This document shows positions 47,672-56,355 of a DNA stretch of 64,000 nucleotides, piece by piece (position 1 is the stretch's first letter; each line of letters begins with the position of its first letter). The stretch comes from Xanthomonas vasicola (lineage in GTDB: Bacteria > Pseudomonadota > Gammaproteobacteria > Xanthomonadales > Xanthomonadaceae). The position numbers and the translations under genes were made by a program. The notes beneath the pieces were generated by a model. The model did no database searches. It was not told the origin of the DNA and was given only the letters and a program-made list of their open reading frames with translations. The stretch covers positions 1 through 64,000 of the forward strand of contig NZ_JSBW02000022.1 of NCBI RefSeq assembly GCF_000772705.2, written 5' to 3'.

Positions 47672-47714
47672 ACGTCTCTGCAAGACCGCAACACAACAGT
47701 CATGACGCGACTGC

Positions 47715-47743
47715 AACGCCACCGGAAACGGTGGCGTTTTTTT
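47715..47743 (+). terminator. rho-independent terminator of the tonB operon
   Basis: AACGCCACCG-GAAA-CGGTGGCGTT, a perfect 10-bp stem with a GAAA tetraloop, followed by five more T. It lies 44 bp past the exbD2 stop. Confidence 0.92.
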
Positions 47744-48080
47744 CTGCTGTGTGGGTAGTGGTAGTTGTAAACATGGCTGTGGCGCAGCGATCTCGATCAC
47801 ATTGCTCCTGGCGGCTGAGCAGCCAGTGCATTAGAACGTTGCCGGCTTATCTGGTTGGCGCGGTGCCAGATGGCACGCGACAAAGTGGCCACGTGCTGAT
47901 TCGATGCGCGCGGCCATCGTCCATTCCCTGTGGATTACCTTGCATCGCCTGCGGCGAGCTGCTGTCTGCCTACTACCCCAATAACAGGCGTGTCCTTCGC
48001 CGCTGCATCAAACGACACCGCCACTGCGTCGCCATGCCAACCAGCGTTCGCGCACGATCGACTGTCGGCATTGCGCCAAA
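47744..48080. other. 337-bp interval between convergent exbD2 and pdxJ, no gene seen
   Basis: No protein-like frame, hairpin or repeat beyond the exbD2 terminator could be supported. Confidence 0.5.
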
Positions 48081-48848
48081 TCAGGCGGTAAAGCGACCGC
48101 CGCGCAAAATCTCGACGTACGCGCGCACGCTCGCATCCAACCCTTGATATAAGGCTTCGCTGATCAAGGCGTGGCCGATGGATACTTCCAGCACGCCCGG
48201 AACTGTGGCGAGAAAATCGCCGAGATTGGCTTGCGATAAATCGTGTCCGGCATTGATGCCCAGGCCGGCGGCACTGGCACGCTGCGCGGCATCGGCGAAC
48301 AGTGCCAATGCGGTATCTGCCTGCCCGCTGGCATGCGCGTACGCATATGGGCCGGTGTACAACTCGATGCGGTCTGCGCCCAATGCGGCTGCGCGGGCGA
48401 TGTCCGGGTTACCGGCATCGACGAACAGGCTGACACGGCTACCGACCGCCTTGAACGCGGCGATCAGCGCGGCAAGTTGCCTGGTGTCCTGCGCAAAATC
48501 GAAGCCATGGTCGGAGGTCAGTTGCCCGTCGCCATCCGGCACCAGCGTGATCTGCTCCGGGCGCGTGGCGCGGCACAACTCCAGCAACCCCGGATAGCCC
48601 GCGCGCGGCGGCGCGAACGGGTTGCCTTCGATATTGAATTCCACCGCATGCGCACGCGTCAGCGCGCTCAGTGCGAAGACGTCGTCGGCGCGGATATGGC
48701 GCTGGTTCGGGCGCGGGTGCACGGTGATGCCGTGCGCACCGGCGGCGATGCAGGTGCGTGCAGCTTGCACCACGTCCGGGTCGGTGCCGCCGCGCGAATT
48801 GCGTAGCACCGCGATCTTGTTGACGTTAACGCTGAGCCGAGTGGTCAT
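48081..48848 (-). CDS. pdxJ: pyridoxine 5'-phosphate synthase
   Basis: 255 aa, a TIM-barrel enzyme. PdxJ signatures: [18 protein letters not shown] at the start, [16 protein letters not shown] (phosphate and catalytic loop), [44 protein letters not shown] and [12 protein letters not shown]. It condenses 1-deoxyxylulose 5-phosphate with 3-amino-2-oxopropyl phosphate to pyridoxine phosphate. The last residues before the stop (LRGGRFTA) are intact. The start at 48848 lies 10 bp past the stop of the small membrane protein gene upstream. Confidence 0.97.
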   Translation of the reverse strand: MTTRLSVNVNKIAVLRNSRGGTDPDVVQAARTCIAAGAHGITVHPRPNQRHIRADDVFALSALTRAHAVEFNIEGNPFAPPRAGYPGLLELCRATRPEQITLVPDGDGQLTSDHGFDFAQDTRQLAALIAAFKAVGSRVSLFVDAGNPDIARAAALGADRIELYTGPYAYAHASGQADTALALFADAAQRASAAGLGINAGHDLSQANLGDFLATVPGVLEVSIGHALISEALYQGLDASVRAYVEILRGGRFTA

Positions 48849-48858
48849 ACGGCGGTCA

Positions 48859-49128
48859 TCAGGCCTGCGGCTCGTTGTCGCGTGCAGCGGCCAGTGCAGC
48901 CGACTTGCGTGCTTCTGCCAGCTCGCGCAGGCGGCGCAGCTCGGCCGGGTCGATCATGCTGCTGGTGTCGCGTTGGGTGTCGTCCATGCGCGAGGCGAAC
49001 CAGCCGCGTGTCCACAGCAGCAGTAGCAGCAATGCCACCAGCAGCGAAACCACCAGCAACCACACGTGCGGCGTGCTGAAGGCCAGCACCAGCGCACCCA
49101 GTGCCATAAGCAGAAACAGCCAGTGCAT
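48859..49128 (-). CDS. small membrane protein, hypothetical
   Basis: 89 aa from the ATG at 49128, with GGGGAG 7 nt upstream. Two helices ([15 protein letters not shown] and [17 protein letters not shown]) are followed by a charged tail with a coiled-coil-like stretch ([20 protein letters not shown]). The frame is open further upstream, but that part is shadow sequence across the cls gene. Likely cotranscribed with cls upstream and pdxJ downstream. Confidence 0.75.
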   Translation of the reverse strand: MHWLFLLMALGALVLAFSTPHVWLLVVSLLVALLLLLLWTRGWFASRMDDTQRDTSSMIDPAELRRLRELAEARKSAALAAARDNEPQA

Positions 49129-49202
49129 GACGAGCTCCCCGTTGAGTGGCGGCAGTGTAACGCCGTGCCCGGCGTGGTTCCACGTGGGCACCGCGCCGTT
49201 GG

Positions 49203-50663
49203 TCAGAGCAGCGGCGATAACAGCCGCGCGAAGGCTTCCGGCAGGCGTGAACGCCATAACGGCCGATGCCGCACGAAACGCACTTCCTGCGCCTGTTCCA
49301 TGTCGGCGCCGATCAGCCCTGCCATCTCTGCCGCCACTGCCTGGTCGCGGAACAGCATCGACAATTCGAAATTGAGCCGGAAGCTGCGACTGTCGAAATT
49401 GGCGCTGCCGACGATGCAGACATCGTCGTCGGCCAGCAGCGCCTTGGTGTGCAACATGCGCGGGCCGTACTCGTAGATGCGCACGCCGGCTTCCAGCAGC
49501 TCGTCGAAATACGAGCGTGCCGCGTAGGTGACCAGGCGCGAATCGCTCAGCCGCGGCACCAGCAGGCGCACGTCCAGCCCGCCAAGCGCGGCCGAGGTCA
49601 GCGCCATGCGCGCGGCTTCGCCGGGGACGAAATACGGGGTGACCAGCCACACGCGGTGCTTGGCCTCATGGATGGCTGCGACCATCAGGCGGTGGATCGC
49701 TTCCCAGGACGAATCCGGGCCAGACACCAGCACCTGCGCATCCACCGTGCCTTGCGCACGGGTGGGCACATCGTCCGGCCAGAGCTGCTGGCCATGGAAT
49801 GCGGCGCGGCCCTGGCCGGTGGCATAGAGCCAGTCTTCCAGGAAAACCAGCTGCAGGCTGCGCACCACATGGCCCTGCAGGCGCACGTGCAGGTCGCGAT
49901 AGGCATCTTTGCGCACCTGCTCGTTTTCATCGTCGGTGACGTTGATGCCGCCGGTGAAGCCGACTCGGCCATCGATGACGATCACCTTGCGGTGGGTGCG
50001 CAGGTTCAACCACGGGCGCTTGAACGGCTTGAGCAGCTGCGAGGGATGAAACCAGGCGGTTTCCACTCCGGCCTCGCGCAGCGTGCGCAACACGCGCCGG
50101 GTCATCGCCGATGAGCCGATCGCATCCATCAGCAGCCGCACCCTGACTCCGGCGCGGGCACGTTCCATCAGCGCAGCGCAGATCGCGGTGCCGCTGCGGT
50201 CGGGCTGGAAGATGTAGTACTCCAGATGGATGTGGTCGCGCGCATCACGGATCGCTTCGATGATGGCGGCGTACGTGGCAGCGCCATCCACCAGCCAGTG
50301 CACTTCTGTGGCGCTGCTGGGCGCCAGCCCGGTGGTGGATTGGGCGATCTTGGCCAGCTCTGTGCAGTCGGCATCCGGCGGGCAGACGCTGCTGTAGCTC
50401 TCCATGCCCGAGCGCGAGCGCCCGCGCCGCAGCCGCTGGCGTTTGACCTTTTGCGGGCCCAGCCAGTAGTAGATCAACAGCCCCAGATACGGCAGCGCCG
50501 CCAGCGACAGCACCCAACTCAGCGTGGCCACCGGCTCGCGCTTTTGCAGCACGATCCAGGCGGCGATCCACAGCAGGTACAGCACATAGGCGGCGAGAAG
50601 GAGCGCTTCGAGGTGGGGAGTGTTGGCCAGCCAATCCCACGCGCCCTGTGCAAATGCGAGCAT
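49203..50663 (-). CDS. cls: cardiolipin synthase
   Basis: 486 aa. Two N-terminal membrane helices precede two phospholipase D domains. HKD motif 1 is H224-x-K226-x4-D231 (HRKVIVIDGRVGFTGG) and motif 2 is H405-x-K407-x4-D412 (HTKALLADDDVCIVGSANFD). It condenses two phosphatidylglycerol molecules into cardiolipin and glycerol at the inner membrane. Size and helices fit ClsA. Confidence 0.95.
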   Translation of the reverse strand: MLAFAQGAWDWLANTPHLEALLLAAYVLYLLWIAAWIVLQKREPVATLSWVLSLAALPYLGLLIYYWLGPQKVKRQRLRRGRSRSGMESYSSVCPPDADCTELAKIAQSTTGLAPSSATEVHWLVDGAATYAAIIEAIRDARDHIHLEYYIFQPDRSGTAICAALMERARAGVRVRLLMDAIGSSAMTRRVLRTLREAGVETAWFHPSQLLKPFKRPWLNLRTHRKVIVIDGRVGFTGGINVTDDENEQVRKDAYRDLHVRLQGHVVRSLQLVFLEDWLYATGQGRAAFHGQQLWPDDVPTRAQGTVDAQVLVSGPDSSWEAIHRLMVAAIHEAKHRVWLVTPYFVPGEAARMALTSAALGGLDVRLLVPRLSDSRLVTYAARSYFDELLEAGVRIYEYGPRMLHTKALLADDDVCIVGSANFDSRSFRLNFELSMLFRDQAVAAEMAGLIGADMEQAQEVRFVRHRPLWRSRLPEAFARLLSPLL

Positions 50664-50886
50664 GCGCGGATTCTAAGAGCCGCTGCAGCGGTCTGACGGG
50701 CGCCTGGACTGCCGCAGTGCTGCTCGAGCTCCGATGATCGCGCGTGATTGTTCGCAGGATGCTCGGACATCACAACGATCTAATGTGATCAAGCTCGACC
50801 TTCGCAAATGACGCCTGGATTGAGGTTTGACGGTAGCCATGAAGGCAGTGACACTCGTGCAGCAGGGGATCGAAACGGAGCTTTTG

Positions 50887-51765
50887 ATGATGAAGATGAT
50901 CGCAATGTTCAGCAGCTTGGTGCTCTTAGGATTTGTCGGAAAAGCCACTGCAAATGACATTCACTTCTGCGATTCGTGCACGCAGACGCAGCGAGGAGTA
51001 CTAGCAACTCAGCTGACTTCCGGTCTTGGCCAAGTCTACATCGGTGATCGCACCACAGGCGTTCCATACCTCTACACAGTCAATACTGTAAACGGCCCCG
51101 TCTCGGTGGCACCACCCGGGATTCAGGAGCAGCCCGTGTCTCAAGCGGATGCCGACCAATTCGCCATCTACTCGTCGGTGTATCGGAGCTATGGAAATAT
51201 TGGCACGCTCAACGTAAAGATCGACTTGGCGAATGGAACTGTTGCACCGAGTTCGGTCAGCCGAATGGTTGAGGTGGCGTCCGACGAGTCGTCTGCCTTC
51301 GCCAGCGCCTTCGACGTACGCCGGGAAGGTGCGACCCGTCAACAAGTCATCCAGTGGCTTGAAAAAAACGACTGGCAAGTGCCCAATACTGGCGAGAATT
51401 TCATCTTTTTCATCCAACAGGTTCTCTCCAACGCCTATAAATGGAGGAGTTCGGAGGACTACAGCATCCGCATCGATACCACGTTCAACGACAAGAGCAG
51501 AGCGATCTTCGCCTATGATTCCGCAAAGCGCGCCATTGTTTACGTTGAAGCCTACGATTCGGCGGGCAATCTCATTGGGACGTCCAGCAGTGAGCCGATC
51601 AATGTCGATTACAGCTCCTACGAAAGCCCGGGCGCAGCATCTCGGCCCGACTACCAGCGCGGCATAGACTGGCTCACGTCAAGTGGTGCAGCCACCATCT
51701 CTGGAGGCACAGTCACGGTAGGTAGTGGCACTGTCCTTGTCGGTGATGTGGTCCAAGTCAAATAA
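50887..51765 (+). CDS. secreted protein of unknown function in an AT-richer islet
   Basis: 292 aa from the ATG at 50887 with CGGAG 6 nt upstream; the frame runs on upstream to 50827. The signal peptide is MMKMIAMFSSLVLLGFVGKA then TA. Mature sequence starts with a CxxC pair (HFCDSCTQTQ) and continues with mixed beta sequence, for example VYIGDRTTGVPYLYTVNTVN and SIRIDTTFNDKSRAIFAYDS. The C-terminus has Gly/Ser/Thr/Val repeats (GGTVTVGSGTVLVGDVVQVK). No family recognised. Base and codon use is visibly AT-richer than flanking genes, suggesting transfer. Its stop overlaps the next start (TAATG). Confidence 0.8.
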   Translation: MMKMIAMFSSLVLLGFVGKATANDIHFCDSCTQTQRGVLATQLTSGLGQVYIGDRTTGVPYLYTVNTVNGPVSVAPPGIQEQPVSQADADQFAIYSSVYRSYGNIGTLNVKIDLANGTVAPSSVSRMVEVASDESSAFASAFDVRREGATRQQVIQWLEKNDWQVPNTGENFIFFIQQVLSNAYKWRSSEDYSIRIDTTFNDKSRAIFAYDSAKRAIVYVEAYDSAGNLIGTSSSEPINVDYSSYESPGAASRPDYQRGIDWLTSSGAATISGGTVTVGSGTVLVGDVVQVK

Positions 51766-52355
51766 TGAGGACCATCCGCATCAGGGAGCGCAGGTTAAGC
51801 CTGCGCTTTCGCGAAACAGTTCTGCTCGCGGGAACGTTGGCTTGCTCTGTGCTCTTTGTGGCGACTCAACGCCAGATCGGACTGCTGTGCTATGCAGTAG
51901 CTCCCATTCTGCTTTTAGCTTTTTTTCTGCTGCAAGCAGATTTGGTGTGGCGTGGACATAAGACCGCTGGGGCGGCCTTCATCATGGCTGTTGCTGCTTG
52001 GCTGACGTTTTCAGCCCTCGCGACCTATGCCTTCTCTGGCTTGGTACACGTCCACATTTTTTTGGTCACCTGGCTTAAATCGCTTCTGGGAGCAGGCTTC
52101 TTTGCCGCTCTCTTTTCTCTTTCAGTGCTGCTTGCTAGGAAACGATCGATGAGCCTCTATTGGTATTTGGCTGGAAGCTTAGCGGTCGTGATCGCAGCGG
52201 CAGCAGTGCATCCGGGAAACTCCGACGACATCACTGTTCACTGCGAAAGAGGCAGCTGTGCTGCTGGAATTATCGCTTTTTGGCCCGGTGCTTTCCAAGC
52301 TGCGGACGGAAAGCGCCCTATCTCCGTTGTCCTTCCTCAATCCGGCGGTGATTGA
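51765..52355 (+). CDS. membrane protein of unknown function, coupled to the upstream secreted protein
   Basis: 196 aa. A basic N-terminus (RIRERRLSLRFRE) precedes four or five membrane helices (LLCYAVAPILLLAFFLLQADL, TFSALATYAFSGLVHVHIFL and LYWYLAGSLAVVIAAAAV are visible). A short polar C-terminal region follows with a Cys pair (HCERGSCAAG). Not recognised. The ATG overlaps the preceding stop by one base (TAATG), so the two proteins are translationally coupled and probably work together. Confidence 0.75.
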   Translation: MRTIRIRERRLSLRFRETVLLAGTLACSVLFVATQRQIGLLCYAVAPILLLAFFLLQADLVWRGHKTAGAAFIMAVAAWLTFSALATYAFSGLVHVHIFLVTWLKSLLGAGFFAALFSLSVLLARKRSMSLYWYLAGSLAVVIAAAAVHPGNSDDITVHCERGSCAAGIIAFWPGAFQAADGKRPISVVLPQSGGD

Positions 52356-52487
52356 CAGTAAGCAATCCTGGTCGATCGGTCCAACATTGCAAATAAACAT
52401 AGCCTAACGATTGGATGTGCACTGCTATTTCGGATCCGGGGCTTCAACGTGGCGGGGTGCAATTAACCCCGACCTCGGAATACCCGC

Positions 52488-53604
52488 CTATCTCCCCATA
52501 ACGATAGGAGGCACTGCGATTAGCCGGCGTCGAACTAGCCTGGGCAATCGCCCGAACCCAAGGCGCCGATACGCGATGGAGAACCGCTGCGCGATCAGTT
52601 CCGCAAACGGACCCTCGCCGACCATGCGCTTGCCGAACCGGCTGTCGTAGTCCTTGCCGCCGCGCATCTGCTGGATCAGGCTCATGACATGCTTGGCGCG
52701 ATCCGGATAGTGCAGCTCAAGCCACTCGCGCCATAACTGGGTGAGTTCGTGCGGCAAGCGCAACAACGTAACCGGCCGAACGTGCGCCGTGGGCTGCGGC
52801 CGCGTCCAGGATGCGCTCCAGTTCCTGGTCGTTGATCATCGGGATGACCGGAGCGACCAGCACGCCCACCGGTACGCCGGCAGCGTGTAGCGCCTGCATG
52901 GCGCGCAGTCGCGCATGCGGCGCGGCGGCGCGCGGCTCCATCTTCGCCGCGAGCCGATTGTCGAGCGTGGTGATCGAGAAATACACCGACACCAGGTTGT
53001 GCTGCGCCATCTCGGCCAGCACATCGATGTCGCGTTCGATCAACGCCGCCTTGGTCACGAAGCTGACCGGGTGGCGGGCCTCTGCAAGCACTTCCAGGCA
53101 TTGGCGGGAAATGTGCAGGCGCCGCTCGGCGGGCTGGTAGGCGTCGGTATTGATCCCCAACGCGATCGGCGAGCACTGGTAGGACGGGCGTGCGATCTCC
53201 GCGCGCAGCAGCGCGGCCGCATTCGGCTTGGCGAAGATGCGCGTTTCGAAATCCAGCCCCGGCGACAGATCCAGATAGGCGTGCGAGGGCCTGGCAAAGC
53301 AGTACACGCAGCCGTGCTCACATCCGCGGTATGGGTTCACCGACTGCGAGAACCCGATGTCGGGCGAGTTGTTGCGGCTGATGATGTTGCGCGCGATTTC
53401 CTCGGCCACCACGGTCTTGGGACGCATGGCAGTCTCGCCGTCGGCATCGAGCGCGCCCCAGCCATCGTCTATCTCGACGGCGGTGGTGACCGAGAAACGA
53501 CCGGGCACGTAGGCGGTGGTGCCGCGCCCCTTGATGACCGTGCGCGAGCTGCGGACATCGCGCTCAGCTGCCGCGCTCGCGCCGGGGAAAGAGTTCTTCT
53601 GCAT
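52488..53604 (-). pseudogene. PA0069-family (SPL-like) radical SAM protein gene, frameshifted
   Basis: From the ATG at 53604 the frame reads MQKNSFPGASAAAERDVRSS, then KGRGTTAYVPGRFS. NPYRGCEHGCVYCFARPSHA holds the radical SAM C-x3-C-x2-C cluster site. Then come DFETRIFAKPNAAALLR, VTKAALIERDIDVLAE and SVYFSITTLDNRLAAKMEPR, the pattern of the PA0069/Rv2578c family related to spore photoproduct lyase. At about 52760 an extra base (TACGTTGTTGCGC where TAC-GTG/CTG-TTG-CGC is expected) shifts the frame. The true C-terminus LRLPHELTQLWREWLELHYP and KDYDSRFGKRMVGEGPFAEL continues in another frame to 52488. The first-frame product is 295 aa ending AARTHPVMARVA. Confidence 0.82.
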
Positions 53605-53606
53605 GC

Positions 53607-53626
53607 CGTTAGTATTCTTACTAACG
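53607..53626. promoter_or_regulatory. LexA-type SOS box (TTAGN6TACTA) at the radical SAM gene start
   Basis: CGTTAGTA-TTCT-TACTAACG: perfect 8-bp arms around a 4-bp centre. It contains TTAG-N6-TACTA exactly (53609-53623), the LexA-binding motif described for Xylella and Xanthomonas. It ends 2 bp before the ATG of the radical SAM gene, so LexA binding would cover its promoter or start. Confidence 0.75.
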
Positions 53627-53735
53627 ACGCCCGGTGCAAGCGACGTGTACCGGTCCAGGGAGCGAGCACAACTGCTACGACGCAGTGCAGGGCGCAGTCG
53701 CAGCGGGGGAATGGAGAATCGGGAAACGGAAATCG

Positions 53736-53805
<70 letters not shown>

Positions 53806-53821
53806 AAAGCGCCGCCGTTGC

Positions 53822-53860
53822 GATTCCCCATTCCCTATTCCCGATTCCCTATTCCCCGCC
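53822..53860. repeat. GATTCCC-type dispersed repeat at the oxygenase 3' end
   Basis: Starts GATTCCCCATTCCCTATTCC and continues with a second GATTCCCTATTCCCCGCC, matching 18373-18390. It supplies the last codons (Gly-Gly-Glu) and the TAG stop (53849-53851) of the 2OG-Fe oxygenase gene. Confidence 0.75.
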
Positions 53861-54550
53861 GTAAAGCGCCTGCGCCGACTGAAACAAAATCCAGCTCGTC
53901 GCAATGAACTTGTCACCGCCGACCGGGCGGTTGCCGCGGTGGGTGTGGGTGAAGGCGGTGGGGGCAATCAGCAGGCTGCCGGTGCGTGGGCGGGCCTTGC
54001 GTTGCTGGAACAGGAATTCGGTTTCGCCTTGCGCGAAGTCGTCGTTGAGATACAGCGTCCACAGCAGATGCCGATGCAGCGTGTCGGCGCTGGCATCGCG
54101 CGGATACAGCTCGCAATGCCAATACGGGTAGCCGCCCTGATCGGCGGTATACCACTGCAGATTGATCGCGCCCGGGCGCAGGCAGGTGCGCGTCAGATCG
54201 CCCAACGCCTGGTCGCTCATCTGCACGATGTCCTCGGCCACCAGGCGATGCGGTGTGCCATCGGCGGTGGTCACCTGCAGCATCAGCGGTGAGATCAGGG
54301 CCTGCGGATACTGCCGCAGATAGCTGAGCACGCCGTCGAACACGGCCTGCTGCAGGCGGCTTTCCACTTCCGCCCATTCGGCCATGCCACTGATGCGCAG
54401 GTCACGACTATGTTTGAGGTCGGGGAACACACCGCCACCGATGCGGCCTGGATGCAGTTGCTGGCTCTGGCGCATGCGTTGCACGATGGCCGCGCAATCT
54501 TCGCGCGAGACGGCGTTGTCGGTGATCTGGATGAAGTCGGGTTGGCTCAT
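53849..54550 (-). CDS. 2OG-Fe(II) oxygenase-superfamily protein
   Basis: 233 aa from the ATG at 54550 (MSQPDFIQITDNAVSREDCA). The double-stranded beta-helix fold is suggested by YPYWHCELYPRDASADTLHR, with an HxE iron-ligand pair, then WTLYLNDDFAQGETEFLF, LIAPTAFTHTHRGNRPVGGD (distal iron His) and KFIATSWILF. The family uses Fe(II), O2 and 2-oxoglutarate; the substrate is unknown. The C-terminal GGE and stop codon come from a dispersed repeat. Confidence 0.78.
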   Translation of the reverse strand: MSQPDFIQITDNAVSREDCAAIVQRMRQSQQLHPGRIGGGVFPDLKHSRDLRISGMAEWAEVESRLQQAVFDGVLSYLRQYPQALISPLMLQVTTADGTPHRLVAEDIVQMSDQALGDLTRTCLRPGAINLQWYTADQGGYPYWHCELYPRDASADTLHRHLLWTLYLNDDFAQGETEFLFQQRKARPRTGSLLIAPTAFTHTHRGNRPVGGDKFIATSWILFQSAQALYGGE

Positions 54551-54743
54551 GCGCCTGACCATAGCAATCTGGCGCGCCGGCTGCAGCGTTCGCCATGCAT
54601 GGCGCACAAGCGGGATCCGCACGCGACGTTGTCGACATCACCAATGCGTGGCCACGTGGCGATACCGCGCAAGGTGGTGAAGCGCGGTGCCTTGCCCGCT
54701 TCGCTGGTTGCTGGTTGCGCGTGTTGGGCGTGCAACGCAGCAA

Positions 54744-54772
54744 AGAAAAACCCCGCCGAAGCGGGGTTTTTC
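54744..54772. terminator. bidirectional terminator upstream of the oxygenase gene and downstream of the FadL gene
   Basis: AAAAACCCCGC-CGAA-GCGGGGTTTTT, a GC stem with A and T tracts on both sides and a CGAA tetraloop. It lies 25 bp after the stop of the minus-strand FadL-type gene. Confidence 0.92.
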
Positions 54773-54796
54773 GTCAAACAACGCAGGCTGCGACGA

Positions 54797-56137
54797 TCAG
54801 AACTTGTAGTTGATCGAAGCGGCAAGCACGTCGCCCTTCACGTCGTAGCTGCCAGCCAGACGGTCGCCGGTGGCGCTGCGGGTGTCGCTGGTCGGGTCGC
54901 TGGTGAACAGGTGGGTGTAACCGAAGTTGTACTCGGTCTGCGCCGACGGACGCCAGCTCATGCCCAGCGAAACCCACTTGCGGCTCGCGTCCGGCACGCG
55001 CACGTCGCGGTGTTCGGCGGTGGTCGGGGTCTGGTCGTATGCCAGGCCGCCGCGCAGGGTCACCGTATCGCTCATGCGGTAGTCGGCACCGATCGAGGCG
55101 AAGGTGGTGTCGCGGTAGGAGAAGTCCAGCACGCTGTCGGGCTGGTTGGAGGCGAAGTCCACGGTCACCTGGTCGAACTTGCTCCAGGCGGTGCGGGTGA
55201 CATCGGCCATGATCGACCACTGCTCGTTCACGTTATGCGTGAAGCTGGCGGTGGCGCTGGCCGGCAGCTTGACGGTGGCGCGGCCCTTGGTGTCGACGAA
55301 GGTGCCCGGTGCGGCAACCGCGAGCACGGCAGCAGCGTTACCCGGTGTGGTGAAGTCGGCGGTGCCGTCGGTGATCTTGTGGTCCACCTGCGAGCGGTAG
55401 CTGAAGCCGATGTGGGTGTTCTCATCGATGCTGAACAAGCCACCCAGGGTGAAGCCCACTTCGGTGCTGTCGCCCTTGATGCGCGAGTAGCCATCGGCAC
55501 TGCCCGGCGCGAAGCCCGGCACGCGGCGCGCGGCCAGCACGCTGCCGAAATCGACGGCGTTGGCCAGGTCGATATCCAGACGCTCGGCGAACACAGAGGC
55601 ACCGAAGGACACGTACGGGTTCACGTCATAGGAGAACGCGACGTTGAAGTCGATCGCCTGCAGCTCGGTCTTGGTGCCGTGGTAGCGGCCGACCCAGTCG
55701 CGGTCGTATTCGGTCTTGAAGCCGAACGGCGCGGTCAGCGAGGTACCCAGGTGCATGTTGTCGTTCTCGCCGAACGGCACGTGGAAGTACATCGCCGGGA
55801 CCGGTGCGATCATGCCGGCATCGCCGCCGTTGCCGCCGGAGACCGGAGCGCCGTTGGCATAGTTGGCTGACTCAGGCTGGAACTTGGCCGAGAAGCTGAT
55901 GGCGCTGACGTCGGCCTGGAACAGGCGACCGTCCAGCTGGCGCATACCGGCCGGGTTGTTGACGATGATCGAGGCATCGTCCGGGGCGCTGCCCGAACCT
56001 GCGAATGCGCGGCCGAGACCCTTGGCGCTGTTTTCCTTCAGCTGGAATGCGGCGCCGTGCGCCTGACCAACGGCCAGCACGCCAGCGATACCGACGGCCA
56101 ACAGGGTGGCGCGGCTGAGAGTGGAAGCAGTAGACAT
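54797..56137 (-). CDS. FadL-family outer membrane transport protein
   Basis: 446 aa from the ATG at 56137. A signal peptide ends GQAHGA. FadL signatures follow: AAFQLKENSAKGLGRAFAGS, DDASIIVNNPAGM (N-terminal hatch NPA motif), TAPFGFKTEYDRDWVGRYHG, DFNVAFSYDVNPYVSFGAS and the C-terminal SYDVKGDVLAASINYKF with a terminal aromatic. Members form 14-strand barrels importing long-chain fatty acids or aromatic hydrocarbons. Monocistronic. Confidence 0.93.
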   Translation of the reverse strand: MSTASTLSRATLLAVGIAGVLAVGQAHGAAFQLKENSAKGLGRAFAGSGSAPDDASIIVNNPAGMRQLDGRLFQADVSAISFSAKFQPESANYANGAPVSGGNGGDAGMIAPVPAMYFHVPFGENDNMHLGTSLTAPFGFKTEYDRDWVGRYHGTKTELQAIDFNVAFSYDVNPYVSFGASVFAERLDIDLANAVDFGSVLAARRVPGFAPGSADGYSRIKGDSTEVGFTLGGLFSIDENTHIGFSYRSQVDHKITDGTADFTTPGNAAAVLAVAAPGTFVDTKGRATVKLPASATASFTHNVNEQWSIMADVTRTAWSKFDQVTVDFASNQPDSVLDFSYRDTTFASIGADYRMSDTVTLRGGLAYDQTPTTAEHRDVRVPDASRKWVSLGMSWRPSAQTEYNFGYTHLFTSDPTSDTRSATGDRLAGSYDVKGDVLAASINYKF

Positions 56138-56355
56138 AAGTTGTAGCTCTCCGGATAAGGACTGCAATGGTCGATTCAGCGCCCGCGTCCAGCACCAATC
56201 CAGTGCCCGGAGCGCGCCGGAGACCCCCCCCCGACATACGACGCCGTACGCAGTATACCTATGGCGATTAACCGAACAATAACGAATCGCACGCTGAACG
56301 TGGCATCAGGTTAGGGTTGGGTTCAGCGGCGCGGACCGGCTATTGTCCCCGTCCG

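Noticed and set aside
49177-49190. GTTCCACGTGGGCA near the cls 3' end as a fourth parS
   Set aside because: The right arm does not match (GGCA instead of GAAC), so only a half site; not called.
54646-54660. GTGGCCACGTGGC as parS or other palindrome
   Set aside because: Shares only the CACGTG core; flanks do not match parS.
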